Assembly (NCBI GenBank): GCA_004154925.1 | Contig: QJNS01000086.1 | Location: forward strand, 194,361 to 258,360 | DNA from: Monosporascus cannonballus | Lineage: Eukaryota; Ascomycota; Sordariomycetes; Xylariales | Direction: 5' to 3' | Length of the DNA: 64,000 nt | Shown here: piece by piece, positions 56,801-64,000 of the stretch | Layout: every line of letters starts with the position of its first letter | Position numbering within the stretch: position 1 is the first letter of the stretch | Notes under the pieces: generated by a model | What the model was told of the DNA's origin: nothing | The model's database searches: none | What the model saw: the letters and a program-made list of their open reading frames with translations, nothing else | Made by a program: the position numbers and the translations under genes

Positions 56801-57938
56801 ACTATATTTAATTAAGCCGCCGATTTAATACAAATTATTATATTTTGCGAATATTTTTGTAATATTATTAATAATTATTATATATATAAATTAATATATA
56901 TAAGTAAAAAAATAAAACGTAAGTTACGGATATTAAAATATTTAAATTAAAAATTATTTTATTTTAATAATAAATATAATTTATCGATAATTACCAAACT
57001 ATATTATTGTTTGAAAATAAAATTTAATATAATAATATGGAATTTATTGTTCGATATTTATTAAGGACTAAAAATAATATGGTTATATTATCCGAAAATT
57101 ATACGGTCGAATATTTCTAAATTAAGTTTTTTCGTATTTACGGATATTAAAATAAAAGCAAAATATAGAATAATTAATATAAAAATTCGTTATTTTTTTA
57201 ATTTAATTAATAATATTATTTAAATAATAATTAAATTAATTATTAACGAAAAAACTTAAATAATTAAAGATTTTCCAAAATTTATTTTAATAACGAAAAA
57301 AATATTAAGCTTTTCGAAAACCAAATTATATATTATATCGATTTATTTTTTCTGTAAAATATAGCCTTATCCGCCAAATATAATATTTAATATAAGGCGA
57401 ATAAACCGACGGCGCAAAATTTCTATAAGGTTATCGGCCGTACATATAATATTGGCATATAGGTTAATTACGTTTATATTAGCAAAAAACCGGGAAAATA
57501 TGGGATAAAAATAAATGTTTTATTTGGGAAAATTAAATATTCGAAAATTTAAAATATTTATTTTAAATCTTTAAATATATTACCCGTATTTAGCTTATTA
57601 AGAAAAAAATATATTTCGAGGTTTGTTACGGACGATTCTAAGCTTTATATATTATTATTTTAATTTATATAATTATATTTTTATCGTATTGGCCCGAAAA
57701 AAATAAAATGTTATAATATATATTAATCGGGACTTTAAGCCATTTTTTATTATAATAGTTTTTATTTTATATTAATTAGGACCATTATTATATTAAAAAT
57801 TAAAATTTTAGTTTTGTATTAAATTATATAAATTAAAATATTAGGAGCTTTATAATTAACATATATTATTAAAATTAATATTAATAATTTTTTCGACTTT
57901 GTTTTAAAACGTACCAAACGAAACAAAAAAAATATAAT
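50831..57938. other. Rest of element F: RIP-degraded, no gene supported
   Basis: This is A+T-rich DNA with many stops. Visible items are a two-unit 65-bp direct repeat at 52097-52226 and a less degraded G+C-richer patch at about 53905-54010. There is also an open frame at 54812-55105 (+) without recognisable features, and a block near 57440-57515 reading GRTYNIGI-stop and KKPGKYGIKI that faintly recalls piggyBac-type transposases. None is strong enough to call a gene. Confidence 0.4.
52097..52226 (-). repeat. 65-bp direct repeat, two units, inside F
   Basis: CGGCTGTTTTTTGG followed by GATTTTATTA and CCGT/CCTTAA-type blocks occurs at 52097 and again at 52162, 65 bp apart. On the minus strand both read as N-K-I-x-(D/N)-Q-K-T-A (about 52108 and 52173). 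With this non-triplet period the two copies fall in different frames unless an indel intervened. This suggests a duplicated coding segment. Confidence 0.5.
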
Positions 57939-58122
57939 TTGCTATTAGGCCTTATTTTGGAAATTTTATTATTTTTGTAAGTATTATTCTTAAAGGAGTT
58001 TAGCTGATATATTGGACCCTTAACAAATACTTCTTGATCAAAAGCTATAGCTATGGCTACGGCTGCTGCGCCGCAGGCGCAGCCACAACCTCCAAAATGG
58101 GGTCCTGATCACGATGAGGCAA
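57939..58122. repeat. Right terminal hairpin of F
   Basis: TTGCTATTAGGCCTTATTTTGG at the left of this 184-bp segment pairs with CCAAAATGGGGTCCTGATCACGATGAGGCAA at its right, the end of F. The left arm is RIP-mutated while the right arm is nearly clean. Inside lies GGCTGCTGCGCCGCAGGCGCAGCC, itself almost self-complementary. The same architecture and sequence recur in the 147-bp MITE at 59056-59202. Confidence 0.7.
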
Positions 58123-58130
58123 ATCGGAAC

Positions 58131-58230
58131 ATATATACTCCGTTGCTAAGCTACACAAAAGTGGTACGCGTTACGAGAACGCACGCAATTAGCTGAATAT
58201 AACAACAACTGATATCCCCTATATCTGACA
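58131..58230 (+). repeat. Solo LTR A3, second part
   Basis: The sequence continues the A-type LTR after the ATCGGAAC duplication (ATATATACTCCGTTGC...) and ends ATATCTGACA. It is among the least mutated A-type LTR sequences in the window. Confidence 0.85.
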
Positions 58231-58287
58231 ATATCCCCTATATCTGACAATATCCCCTATATCTGACAATATCCCCTATATCTGACA
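58212..58287 (+). repeat. Four 19-bp direct repeats of the A-type LTR terminus
   Basis: ATATCCCCTATATCTGACA occurs four times in direct succession (58212, 58231, 58250, 58269) without a mismatch. The first unit is the end of A3. The second contains A3's target duplication and continues the interrupted end of A2's 3' LTR. The last is followed by A2's own target duplication, GATAT. Two units are therefore explained by nesting. The other two need local amplification or lost insertions. Confidence 0.85.
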
Positions 58288-58321
58288 GATATCTTAGCTT
58301 GGGTCGAATTAAGCTTTTTTT

Positions 58322-58370
58322 ATGGCTCCGACCGTTTAGAGGAAAGCCAAGACCGTTAGGTCATAACACG
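58322..58370 (-). repeat. Relic of an LTR end related to LTR G
   Basis: GACCGTTTAGAGG...CGTTAGGTCATAACACG resembles the last 45 bp of the 387-bp LTR at 62558-62944 (ACCGTTTCTGG...GCGTTAGGCCATAACACG). No partner or interior is present, so only a truncated relic is proposed. Confidence 0.35.
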
Positions 58371-58516
58371 CAGCCATTTTAAATCCGATAAATTTAATAC
58401 TTTATATACGCGTTAAATATAAGCTAATATGCATATAGGACTTTCTTCCAAATTTTTAAATAAAGGTTGCAATTAATACGGTTAAATTTAAGTCCAGGAA
58501 ATAGGCGACCGTACCA
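58371..58516. other. Intergenic, nothing recognised
   Basis: Moderately A+T-rich sequence without a supportable frame or repeat. Confidence 0.4.
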
Positions 58517-58816
58517 CCCTTATGGCTGCGACAGCACAATTACCGGTCGCATTATCGTATACCGGGCTTCCCTAGTATTTTATATTTGAGAAAAGCCCGT
58601 CCAGCAATTCTTTTGGCCGTACGGGCTGTCGTTCTTGCGTTGCAGCCATGAGAAGGTTAGGGTTAGCCAAGTTCAAAACGCCCATATACCTGTGACGCAG
58701 CAACTATAACCCGTACGGGCAAAAACATGGCTGGACGGGTTTCTCCCATATTGAATTACCCTTGGAAGGCCCATGGCTAAATGTTATATGCAGTGGTTAC
58801 GTCGCAGCTATGAGGG
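58517..58816. mobile_element. Foldback (long inverted repeat) element, about 300 bp
   Basis: The two halves are imperfect reverse complements. The outer arms CCCTTATGGCTGCGAC (58517) and GTCGCAGCTATGAGGG (to 58816) pair. The inner arms GAGAAAAGCCCGTCCAGC...CCGTACGGGC (58588-58626) pair with CCCGTACGGGC...GCTGGACGGGTTTCTC (58710-58745). The loop contains GGTTAGGGTTAG. There is no coding potential. Termini and target duplication were not resolved. Confidence 0.6.
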
Positions 58817-59055
58817 CGTTCCGAATTGGAAGTGGTGCTAATCAAGAATTTTTGCCTTTTTCTTTAATATCTTAGCCAAATCAACCCCGATTTAAAACTT
58901 TTATTTACCGTTAAAAGGCTCTTTTAGCACTTTATATAAATATATTTTTCCTTATTTTTTTCTTATTTTTTCTTATTATTTTATTTGTGAGTTTTAAAAG
59001 AAGATTTAAAAAATTTTATATGGGACGGTGCTAATCAAGGCTAAAAAGTCACAAC
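58817..59055. other. Intergenic, with a 13-bp direct repeat
   Basis: A+T-rich spacer bounded by two copies of GGTGCTAATCAAG (58834-58846 and 59027-59039), which may be the flanks of an old insertion. No gene is seen. Confidence 0.4.
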
Positions 59056-59202
59056 TTGCCATCAGGCCCTATTTTGGAGGTTTTATTGTTTTTATGGGTC
59101 TTTTACAATTTAGGTTGGCGTGGTACTAAAAGTTACTTAGCCATAGCTACGCCGCAAGCGCAGCCACAACCTCCAAAATAGGGCCTGATTCTATTGAGGC
59201 AA
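59056..59202. mobile_element. 147-bp MITE related to the right end of F
   Basis: TTGCCATCAGGCCCTATTTTGGAGGTT at the left is inverted at the right as AACCTCCAAAATAGGGCCTGAT...TGAGGCAA, which ends with the same 8 bases as F. The middle shares AGCCATAGCTACGCCGC and GCGCAGCCACAACCTCC with 57939-58122. It is nearly free of RIP-type change and lies about 280 bp upstream of the phosphotransferase gene. No clear target duplication was seen. Confidence 0.65.
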
Positions 59203-59480
59203 CAAAATTACCCTGTTTCCCATATAAAACAGCTAGAGAAACAGGGGGCCGAGATAGGAAGGTGGTATTGCAGAAAGAAATGGGGTCGCGGGGAAGGGCT
59301 TGATCCACCGAAAGGTTCGTTGGCGAATGATTCCGTATTATACACAATTTAACAATGATTCGGAATCCATTCGGAAATATTCCGAATTTTAGAAACGCTA
59401 CCTCCATGCCCAAACTCATCCACAATTGCTGAGGGCCACTTCTGTCTAGGCTTCACGGATAAGCTTCCCATTCCGCCGCC
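59203..59480 (+). promoter_or_regulatory. Upstream region of the phosphotransferase gene
   Basis: The only non-repeat sequence between the MITE and the start codon; it must hold the 5' leader and probably the core promoter. No TATA box or defined factor site is claimed. The last bases before the ATG (CCGCCGCC) give a strong Kozak-type context with G at +4. A minus-strand frame at 59147-59425 overlaps the MITE and is not a gene. Confidence 0.35.
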
Positions 59481-60650
59481 ATGGACTCGGAATCTAACAG
59501 CGAATCGGATTCTTCAACCGTGATCTATGATCACGAGTCATTTAGTACTTTCCGAGATCGTGTTCTGGCCTTCGCTCACCGCACTCTCTGGCCTGGTGCA
59601 TCTATTCATGACATTACCGTATCTCGACTGCGAGGGGGCGGGTTCAATCGCATCATCGGCCTCGATCTCCAGACTGACGAACTGCCTGAATACAAGACTC
59701 TCCGCTACATCCTCCGGATCCCCCGATTTGATGCTGCACAGGTGGACCGCGATGTGGCCGCCTTACGCTTCATACACCAACATTCATATATCCCTGCGCC
59801 ACATGTAGTATCGTTTGACGAGACAGAAGACAACGAACTACAATGTCCGTACATGATTCAGAATCGCATCCCGGGAAAAGACTTGTTCTCGGCCTACCCG
59901 GATCTTGGTCACAGTGCACGATGCCAGACTGCAAAGGAGCTTGGAACTATTTTTAATCAGATGCTATCCTTGCGGAGCAGCGTACCTGGCCGCTTGGCGC
60001 TTCCTGAGGCCAAAGACATCAACGCACCGCTCTACGTTGTGCCATTTCAGCCCGCGGATTCAGTTTTACCCACGCAGTACCGTGATTCGCCTAGTACTCG
60101 GCCCGTGTGTCAGCTACTTACAGCCGACTTCCAGGCCCTGAAAGCGACTGCCTTAGAGATTGACCCGAAAAACACTGCCATCTCCACGATCATGGATGAC
60201 TTTTGCGACATGGCAACGGAATTGGATGCCGGAGGTTGGTTAGTTGGTGTACCTTATACCTTGGCTCACCTTGATCTTGCCCCTCGCAATATCCTGGTGG
60301 ACTGCAGGCCAGAGCAGCCCATCATCACCGGGGTTCTCGATTGGGACAGTGCGGTGTTAGCCCCTATGTTCATGTGCTGCGCGCCGCCCGCTTGGATCTG
60401 GGCTTGGAAGGACGACGAAGATGAAGACGAACGAACGGCTAACGATGAACTCCCGACTCTAGAAGCTCGTCAATTGAAGCAACTCTTCGAAGATGCAGCC
60501 GGCCAAGACTATCTCAAGTTCGCGTACGAGCCTGCCTACAGGCTAGCAAGGCGCCTTGTACGCTTCGCAATAGAGGGTGTTCGCTCCAATGAGGATTTCG
60601 AGGAAGCCAAGACGATGCTGCAGGAATGGCGTTCAATGCGTCAATCATGA
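59481..60650 (+). CDS. APH/choline-kinase-fold phosphotransferase-like protein (389 aa, intronless)
   Basis: An intact 389-residue frame of normal codon use stands among the ruins of transposons. Features seen: an acidic Ser/Glu-rich N-terminus (1-20); RGGGFNRIIG (51-60), the glycine-rich nucleotide loop; LRYILRIPR (74-82), the strand that usually carries the ATP-contacting basic residue; PYMIQNRIPGKDL (123-135), the hinge; HLDLAPRNIL (263-272), the catalytic H-x-D-x4-N loop with Asp265 and Asn270; and GVLDWDS (284-290) with metal-binding Asp287/Asp289. These match the family called aminoglycoside phosphotransferase (Pfam APH), large in filamentous fungi, where substrates are mostly unknown; drug resistance should not be inferred. 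An Asp/Glu tract (311-317) follows the core. The start lies in GCCGCCATGG. No signal peptide or membrane segment is seen. No partner genes are adjacent. Confidence 0.9.
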   Translation: MDSESNSESDSSTVIYDHESFSTFRDRVLAFAHRTLWPGASIHDITVSRLRGGGFNRIIGLDLQTDELPEYKTLRYILRIPRFDAAQVDRDVAALRFIHQHSYIPAPHVVSFDETEDNELQCPYMIQNRIPGKDLFSAYPDLGHSARCQTAKELGTIFNQMLSLRSSVPGRLALPEAKDINAPLYVVPFQPADSVLPTQYRDSPSTRPVCQLLTADFQALKATALEIDPKNTAISTIMDDFCDMATELDAGGWLVGVPYTLAHLDLAPRNILVDCRPEQPIITGVLDWDSAVLAPMFMCCAPPAWIWAWKDDEDEDERTANDELPTLEARQLKQLFEDAAGQDYLKFAYEPAYRLARRLVRFAIEGVRSNEDFEEAKTMLQEWRSMRQS

Positions 60651-61065
60651 GGCCTGGGGATGCGACCGTCGCTGGCCTACCTTAACTCTCCGCATTGAGA
60701 CGGTTAAGGTTGCAACAATGTAACCTATCGGGCAGCAGGCTCTCCCCGTTGTCCTGCGGGTTGTTTGACGTCGACCCCGGGAGGCCACCACTATATCACC
60801 CTCTCCTATATGATGATTCGCTGCTTTACATTAGGCTATGATATGCAGGATGCCATATGCCCTCCCTCTGGTCGCAATCAGGCCTTCTCAAGGAGGGGAT
60901 GGAGTTTCTGTAGCAGTTATATTCAAGTGGCAGACTCGCTTTTAATGAAGCATTGATGACCACAACACTCACTTGCTCCCCACTCCTCAAACAATCAACC
61001 AGCCACTCGCATATTGAGCCTGATAGCCTTTTGAAGCTTTGCTCTGCTCTCGACGATAAAGCACG
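60651..61065. other. 3' flank of the phosphotransferase gene
   Basis: Normal base composition. Short frames on both strands (for example 60765-60956 + and 60826-61098 -) overlap each other, lack recognisable features and are treated as chance. No AATAAA-type signal was identified with confidence. Confidence 0.4.
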
Positions 61066-61257
61066 ATGCCAAAGAAGGGAGGCTCGACGACTCATCACTG
61101 CCCGAAGAAGAGGAAGGGGAATTGTCGGTATAACAAAAGCCTACAATACTGCACGGCGCATCAGACCCTGTGCGACACTCACAATATAATTCACTTAATC
61201 GGCGAAAAATGCAAGGCATGCGAAAATGCTGCCTCGCACACAGAACAGGAAGCCTGA
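61066..61257 (+). CDS. Small Cys/His-rich protein (63 aa), possible zinc-binding
   Basis: This 63-residue frame is basic at its start (MPKKGG, then PKKRKGNCRY). It has regularly placed ligands: Cys12, Cys20, then C-x2-H at 29-32, C-x2-H at 36-39, His43, and C-x2-C at 49-52. Such pairing suggests a small zinc-binding fold. I cannot name a family with confidence. The frame ends at TGA (61255-61257), about 415 bp downstream of the phosphotransferase stop on the same strand. Longer frames overlap it (60953-61189 + and 60995-61318 -), but they show no comparable residue pattern. It may be a real short gene, one exon of a longer one, or chance. Confidence 0.4.
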   Translation: MPKKGGSTTHHCPKKRKGNCRYNKSLQYCTAHQTLCDTHNIIHLIGEKCKACENAASHTEQEA

Positions 61258-61989
61258 AGCCGAGAGTAGCTACATAGAGATTGAACAAGCACCTAGTAAG
61301 TCGTCTTGCTAAATACACGGGGTAACTTGCTGATCCATGATATGAGGATTCAAGAACCAGTCCGCTACGCCAAATTAAAGCCGTCTACGTAGGATCTGAG
61401 CCGAATGAAGCATTTAAACCCTTTAAAGAAGACAACGGGAAGGGGACGCTAGATCGGATAGCACGGTGGACGGCGGAGGAAATATTGTGCTTTTTAATTG
61501 GCGCCTTCACAGGAAGCGTTAATTTTCCGTGTTCTTCCTCGGAATTATTGATTCATCCTAAAGCCCAATCCGAGGGCCCGTCGTCTTATCAAGTAGTCTT
61601 TTCCATACCGTTCCTCCTTACGAAAGCCCCGTACATAATATGTTAATAGGGACGGTCCCATGGTATGGGTAATTCGACTATTCGAGCCATGTATCTCGGG
61701 AATACTATAATTGGGCCCGACTGCACAATGCGCCACGCTCAGAATTACTGGCCCCAGGGCCGTTGATGACCACACGCGCTATTAGATTTCGCTAGCAGGA
61801 GTATTAAGGAACGTCATCTTAGTTCGAGGGGGAATTGTAAAGCCTAACCAGGATTAGAAAGTAGATAAAATATACGCCACATTCGTTAAGAATACTGTTA
61901 CGGCGTGGTCCACCCTAGCAGCTCTAGTATATATGCAGCTGTAAGCACCAGGATGATTGCCACGATTGCGATCATTCCACTGATCTTTT
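61258..61989. other. Base-balanced spacer, no supportable gene
   Basis: A minus-strand frame at 61545-61775 (76 aa) is the longest. It has no recognised domain and may be a relic. No repeats or structures stand out. Confidence 0.35.
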
Positions 61990-62062
61990 GCCCTGGTAGC
62001 GAAGCGGTATAAGGTGCAGCCGTTACAGAAACCCCGGTTCGCGATTCCTAAGCTGTTAGGGC
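61990..62062 (+). tRNA. tRNA-like sequence, probably a pseudogene or SINE head
   Basis: The ends GCCCTGG and TTAGGGC can form a 7-bp acceptor stem (two G-U pairs) across exactly 73 nt. The next bases, TAGCGAAGCGGT, fit an A-box and D-arm with T8-A9. GGTTCGCGATTCC at 62036-62048 resembles a B-box but carries extra bases and lies too far from the acceptor strand. No convincing anticodon stem or TψC stem forms. I therefore favour a decayed tRNA or tRNA-derived element at the border of the A+T-rich DNA over a working tRNA. Confidence 0.3.
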
Positions 62063-62557
62063 AAAAATAGAATAAAATAAATACGAAATAAATAGTTTAA
62101 ATAATAAATGTTACGTTAGTGATTTTTATAATATAGATTTAATTTTACATTTAGTTTGAAATTTTGCTCGTATTAATTTCGTATTTTTAAAATACCTATA
62201 ATATATACTTGAATTTTATAATATCGTTTATTGTACAATTTAAGTATTTGTAAAATTTTAGGTTTTAATTAATTACTAGTTTTTATAGACTTTTATAATT
62301 ACGTTATAATTAAAAAGCGAAGTTCGAAAATTAATATTAATTACGTATTACGACCTAACGAGATGCGGCCTTAAAAAACGGTTGTAATAGAGATTTACGG
62401 ACTAAGTGGGCCAAGTTACGTAACGGCTCGATAAGATCGAATATAAAGCCTTTAAAGCCAGGCTCGATAAAATCAAACGAAAAATCTTTAAAACCAGGTT
62501 CGATAAAATCGAATCTAAAGTTGTTTAAGCCAGATTTAACAAAGATAATAAGTTATA
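62063..62557 (+). pseudogene. RIP-degraded fragment with 12-residue coding repeats
   Basis: A+T-rich DNA between the gene island and LTR G. From 62427 on, the plus strand reads in frame through repeats of the form LDKIEYKAFKAR. The frame is open before and after apart from CAA-to-TAA type stops, which suggests a former coiled-coil or repeat protein cut by the insertion of G. The family is not recognised. Confidence 0.35.
62426..62552 (+). repeat. 36-bp tandem repeat, three full units and a partial
   Basis: Units start at 62426, 62462, 62498 and 62534 (partial), each of the GCTCGATAAAATCGAA...AAAGCCAG type. The 36-bp period equals 12 codons and the reading frame is kept across all units. Confidence 0.75.
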
Positions 62558-62944
62558 TGTGACGAGCTTGGGGTTTAACCAACTATTAAACCTTAGTCGT
62601 ACGGGTTTATATTGGCAGGAGTATCGTGGGAATCTGAGCAATAAATACAGTAACGTATTACGTCTCGTAATACCAAGGGTGCCTTAGGTAACGAATTGTT
62701 ATTGCAAACTGGTATTATCTAAATTATGGAAATAATGAACGTATATATCCTTTTTCTGCTTGCTGGATTACCACCAGCAAATTGGTAATCCGTTTCATTA
62801 GTTCACCATCAGTAAGTTGGCGATCCGGCTTACTGGCTTACTACCAGTAAGTTGGTAATCCATTACGTGACCTGCCCCATTACGCATTTATGGTTGGGTT
62901 ATGTTAAACCGTTTCTGGAGACCGTGGCGCGTTAGGCCATAACA
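62558..62944 (-). repeat. 3' LTR of element G (387 bp)
   Basis: It starts TGTGACGAGC and ends GGCCATAACA. The next bases on the right, CGATTTCCCCTTTTCAC, are the complement of a purine tract, so the LTR is the 3' one of a minus-strand element. It contains three related ACCA(C/T)CAG(T/C)AAATTGG-type units near 62771-62855. The end sequence resembles the D LTR end (TAACA) and the relic at 58322-58370. Confidence 0.75.
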
Positions 62945-64000
62945 CGATTTCCCCTTTTCACAAATCTTGCCCTTAAGATTTCCTTTTTTTTTGGTAAATT
63001 TTCTGTATTCCTTTAATATATTTTCCGGTATATCCAAGTGTTATTTTCGTAAATCCGAATAACGACTTGTCTTAATTAATTTAATTGAATTCGAAAGTTT
63101 TAATGCGATATTTTGTTTTTTTTATTTTGCCCGGCAATTTAATTGCCAAATAATAAACGTGGTTTTTCGTTATAAGAAATATATTCGTCGGGGTCGTTCA
63201 TATAACGGGATAAAAATCCTTATTTTTATAATTAATCGTTATATCGCAAAATTAAAAAAATTAAAAAAAAAGCTGGCGGCCGAAAAATCTTTATCCGAAG
63301 CTTTTACGCGTTTTTTTCGTATACGTCGTTAACGTTAATACCATTAATCTTAGGGTACGAAATTTATTAATCGTACCCTTTAATTTTTAGATAATTCTAA
63401 TAATTTTGCATAATTAAAATTAAAGTTTATAATTAAGATATAAGCTTTCGGTAAAATAAACGTTATTAATTAAAATGCGGTGAATTAAAGGCTTTTTTTG
63501 GGGATTTTATAAATTAAAATAGTATTATTTTAGGCGGTTCCGTTATTAGTGGTAAAAATTCTTTAATAGGCGTTAAACGTTAATAAAGTTCTTAATGAGT
63601 TCCTAGGTGTTTTCGGAATCCGGATATTTTTTTTATTTAATTAGGTATTAAGTAAGTTCGTTTTGCTTTTGCATATCGATTATCTTTTTTATTTCGTACG
63701 TTTATTTGTTTTTTATTTTTACGTCGTTTTATATTATATATACATTAATTATATTTACCGTTAATTCGAAAAACAAATATAAAAAATTAAATGGAATTTA
63801 ACTTTTGGTAGAAATTCTAATTAATAATTATTTTTTAAGATTTTTTGGTAATTTTGTATAGACCGATATATTTGAAATCGAAATTTTTTATTAATTTAAC
63901 TGTTTTTAAATATTTTTGGTAACGAAAAAAAAATTTTGGAAAATTAATTCTTTTAACTTTTTTTAATTATAATATTCATTTATTTGGTTCCGTACCAATT
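62945..64000 (-). mobile_element. Element G body (partial, minus strand, runs off the window)
   Basis: The purine tract next to the LTR and the A+T-rich, stop-filled sequence beyond it mark the 3' end of another RIP-mutated LTR retrotransposon, probably Ty3/gypsy by resemblance of its LTR and tract to D. No RT or integrase motif falls inside the window. A short hairpin (GGGTACGA/TCGTACCC, 63353-63378) is visible. The 5' LTR should lie to the right. Confidence 0.55.

Larger units (their letters stand above)
47349..58122. mobile_element. Element F: 10.8-kb putative DNA transposon with 8-bp target duplication
   Basis: F interrupts solo LTR A3, so both ends can be placed to the base. The target duplication is ATCGGAAC at 47341-47348 and 58123-58130. 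The ends are TTACCTCA and TGAGGCAA, that is, an 8-bp terminal inverted repeat with one mismatch explainable by a CpA-to-TpA change. Each end folds into its own subterminal hairpin. There are no LTRs. The interior is RIP-mutated and carries a decayed plus-strand gene. An 8-bp duplication is known for hAT (and 8-9 bp for Mutator-like) elements, but the termini are not those I know for either, so I leave the superfamily open. Confidence 0.75.
29548..58287 (+). mobile_element. Copia-like element A2 (plus strand), carrying nested C, D, A3 and F
   Basis: The 5' LTR is 29548-29711. The 3' LTR starts at 34792, is broken at 34936 by C, resumes at 47281-47286, is broken again by A3 (with F), and ends in the tandem-repeated terminus at 58287. 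A direct GATAT lies immediately outside both ends (29543-29547 and 58288-58292), 28.7 kb apart, which supports one insertion event. Without its passengers the element is about 5.4 kb. The purine tract GGCGTTAAGGTGGTA before 34792 fixes the plus orientation. Confidence 0.75.

Noticed and set aside
58212..58287. Satellite or origin repeats
   Set aside because: Each unit is simply the terminus of the A-type LTR, and nesting explains part of the array.
58655..58666. GGTTAGGGTTAG as an interstitial telomere
   Set aside because: Only two units, within the loop of a foldback element; not evidence of a chromosome end.
59147..59425. 92-residue minus-strand frame before the phosphotransferase gene
   Set aside because: It overlaps the MITE arm and the putative promoter, and shows no domain.
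60826..61318. Minus-strand frames of 90 and 107 residues
   Set aside because: They overlap the Cys/His-rich plus-strand frame and each other; Ser-rich stretches are complements of Arg/Glu-rich codons.
1..64000. Mitochondrial DNA as an explanation for the high A+T content
   Set aside because: LTR pairs, target duplications, G-to-A stops in retroelement motifs and an intact nuclear-type gene indicate RIP-mutated nuclear DNA; no mitochondrial genes or rRNAs are seen.

Overview
The window looks like an accessory, transposon-filled compartment of a filamentous ascomycete (Pezizomycotina) genome. About nine tenths of it is extremely A+T-rich DNA. In it, retrotransposon genes are recognisable only as stop-riddled fragments, and changes between copies are mostly C-to-T/G-to-A, often CpA to TpA. 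That is the signature of repeat-induced point mutation (RIP). I cannot name the species.

Layout: 1-1100 is base-balanced DNA with no supportable gene. 1101-9391 is an unclassified 8.3-kb element (E) whose two ends carry inverted clusters of short G+C-rich motifs. 9392-22255 is a minus-strand Ty1/copia-like element (A1) split by a 7.3-kb minus-strand Ty3/gypsy-like element (B1). 22256-29540 is a second copy of the gypsy element (B2). 29548-58287 is a second copia copy (A2, plus strand) with a nested stack in its 3' LTR. That LTR received element C (34937-47275), itself interrupted by gypsy element D (37342-42946). It also received a solo A-type LTR (A3), itself interrupted by a 10.8-kb putative DNA transposon F (47349-58122). 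Target-site duplications support the stack: GATAT around A2, CAACT/TAACT around C, CGTTT around D, ATATC around A3, ATCGGAAC around F.

58288-62062 is a small island of normal base composition. It holds an LTR relic, a foldback element, a 147-bp MITE related to the right end of F, one intact intronless gene for an APH/choline-kinase-fold phosphotransferase-like protein (59481-60650), a short Cys/His-rich ORF (61066-61257) and a tRNA-like segment (61990-62062). From 62063 the A+T-rich sequence resumes, with a 36-bp coding-type tandem repeat and the 387-bp 3' LTR of another minus-strand LTR element (G) that runs off the right edge.

No metabolic or defence operon is visible. The main interest lies in elements F and E, which I cannot assign to a named superfamily, and in the datable order of nested insertions. 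All boundaries were read by eye from terminal repeats and target duplications. Family assignments rest on short motifs, not on database searches.
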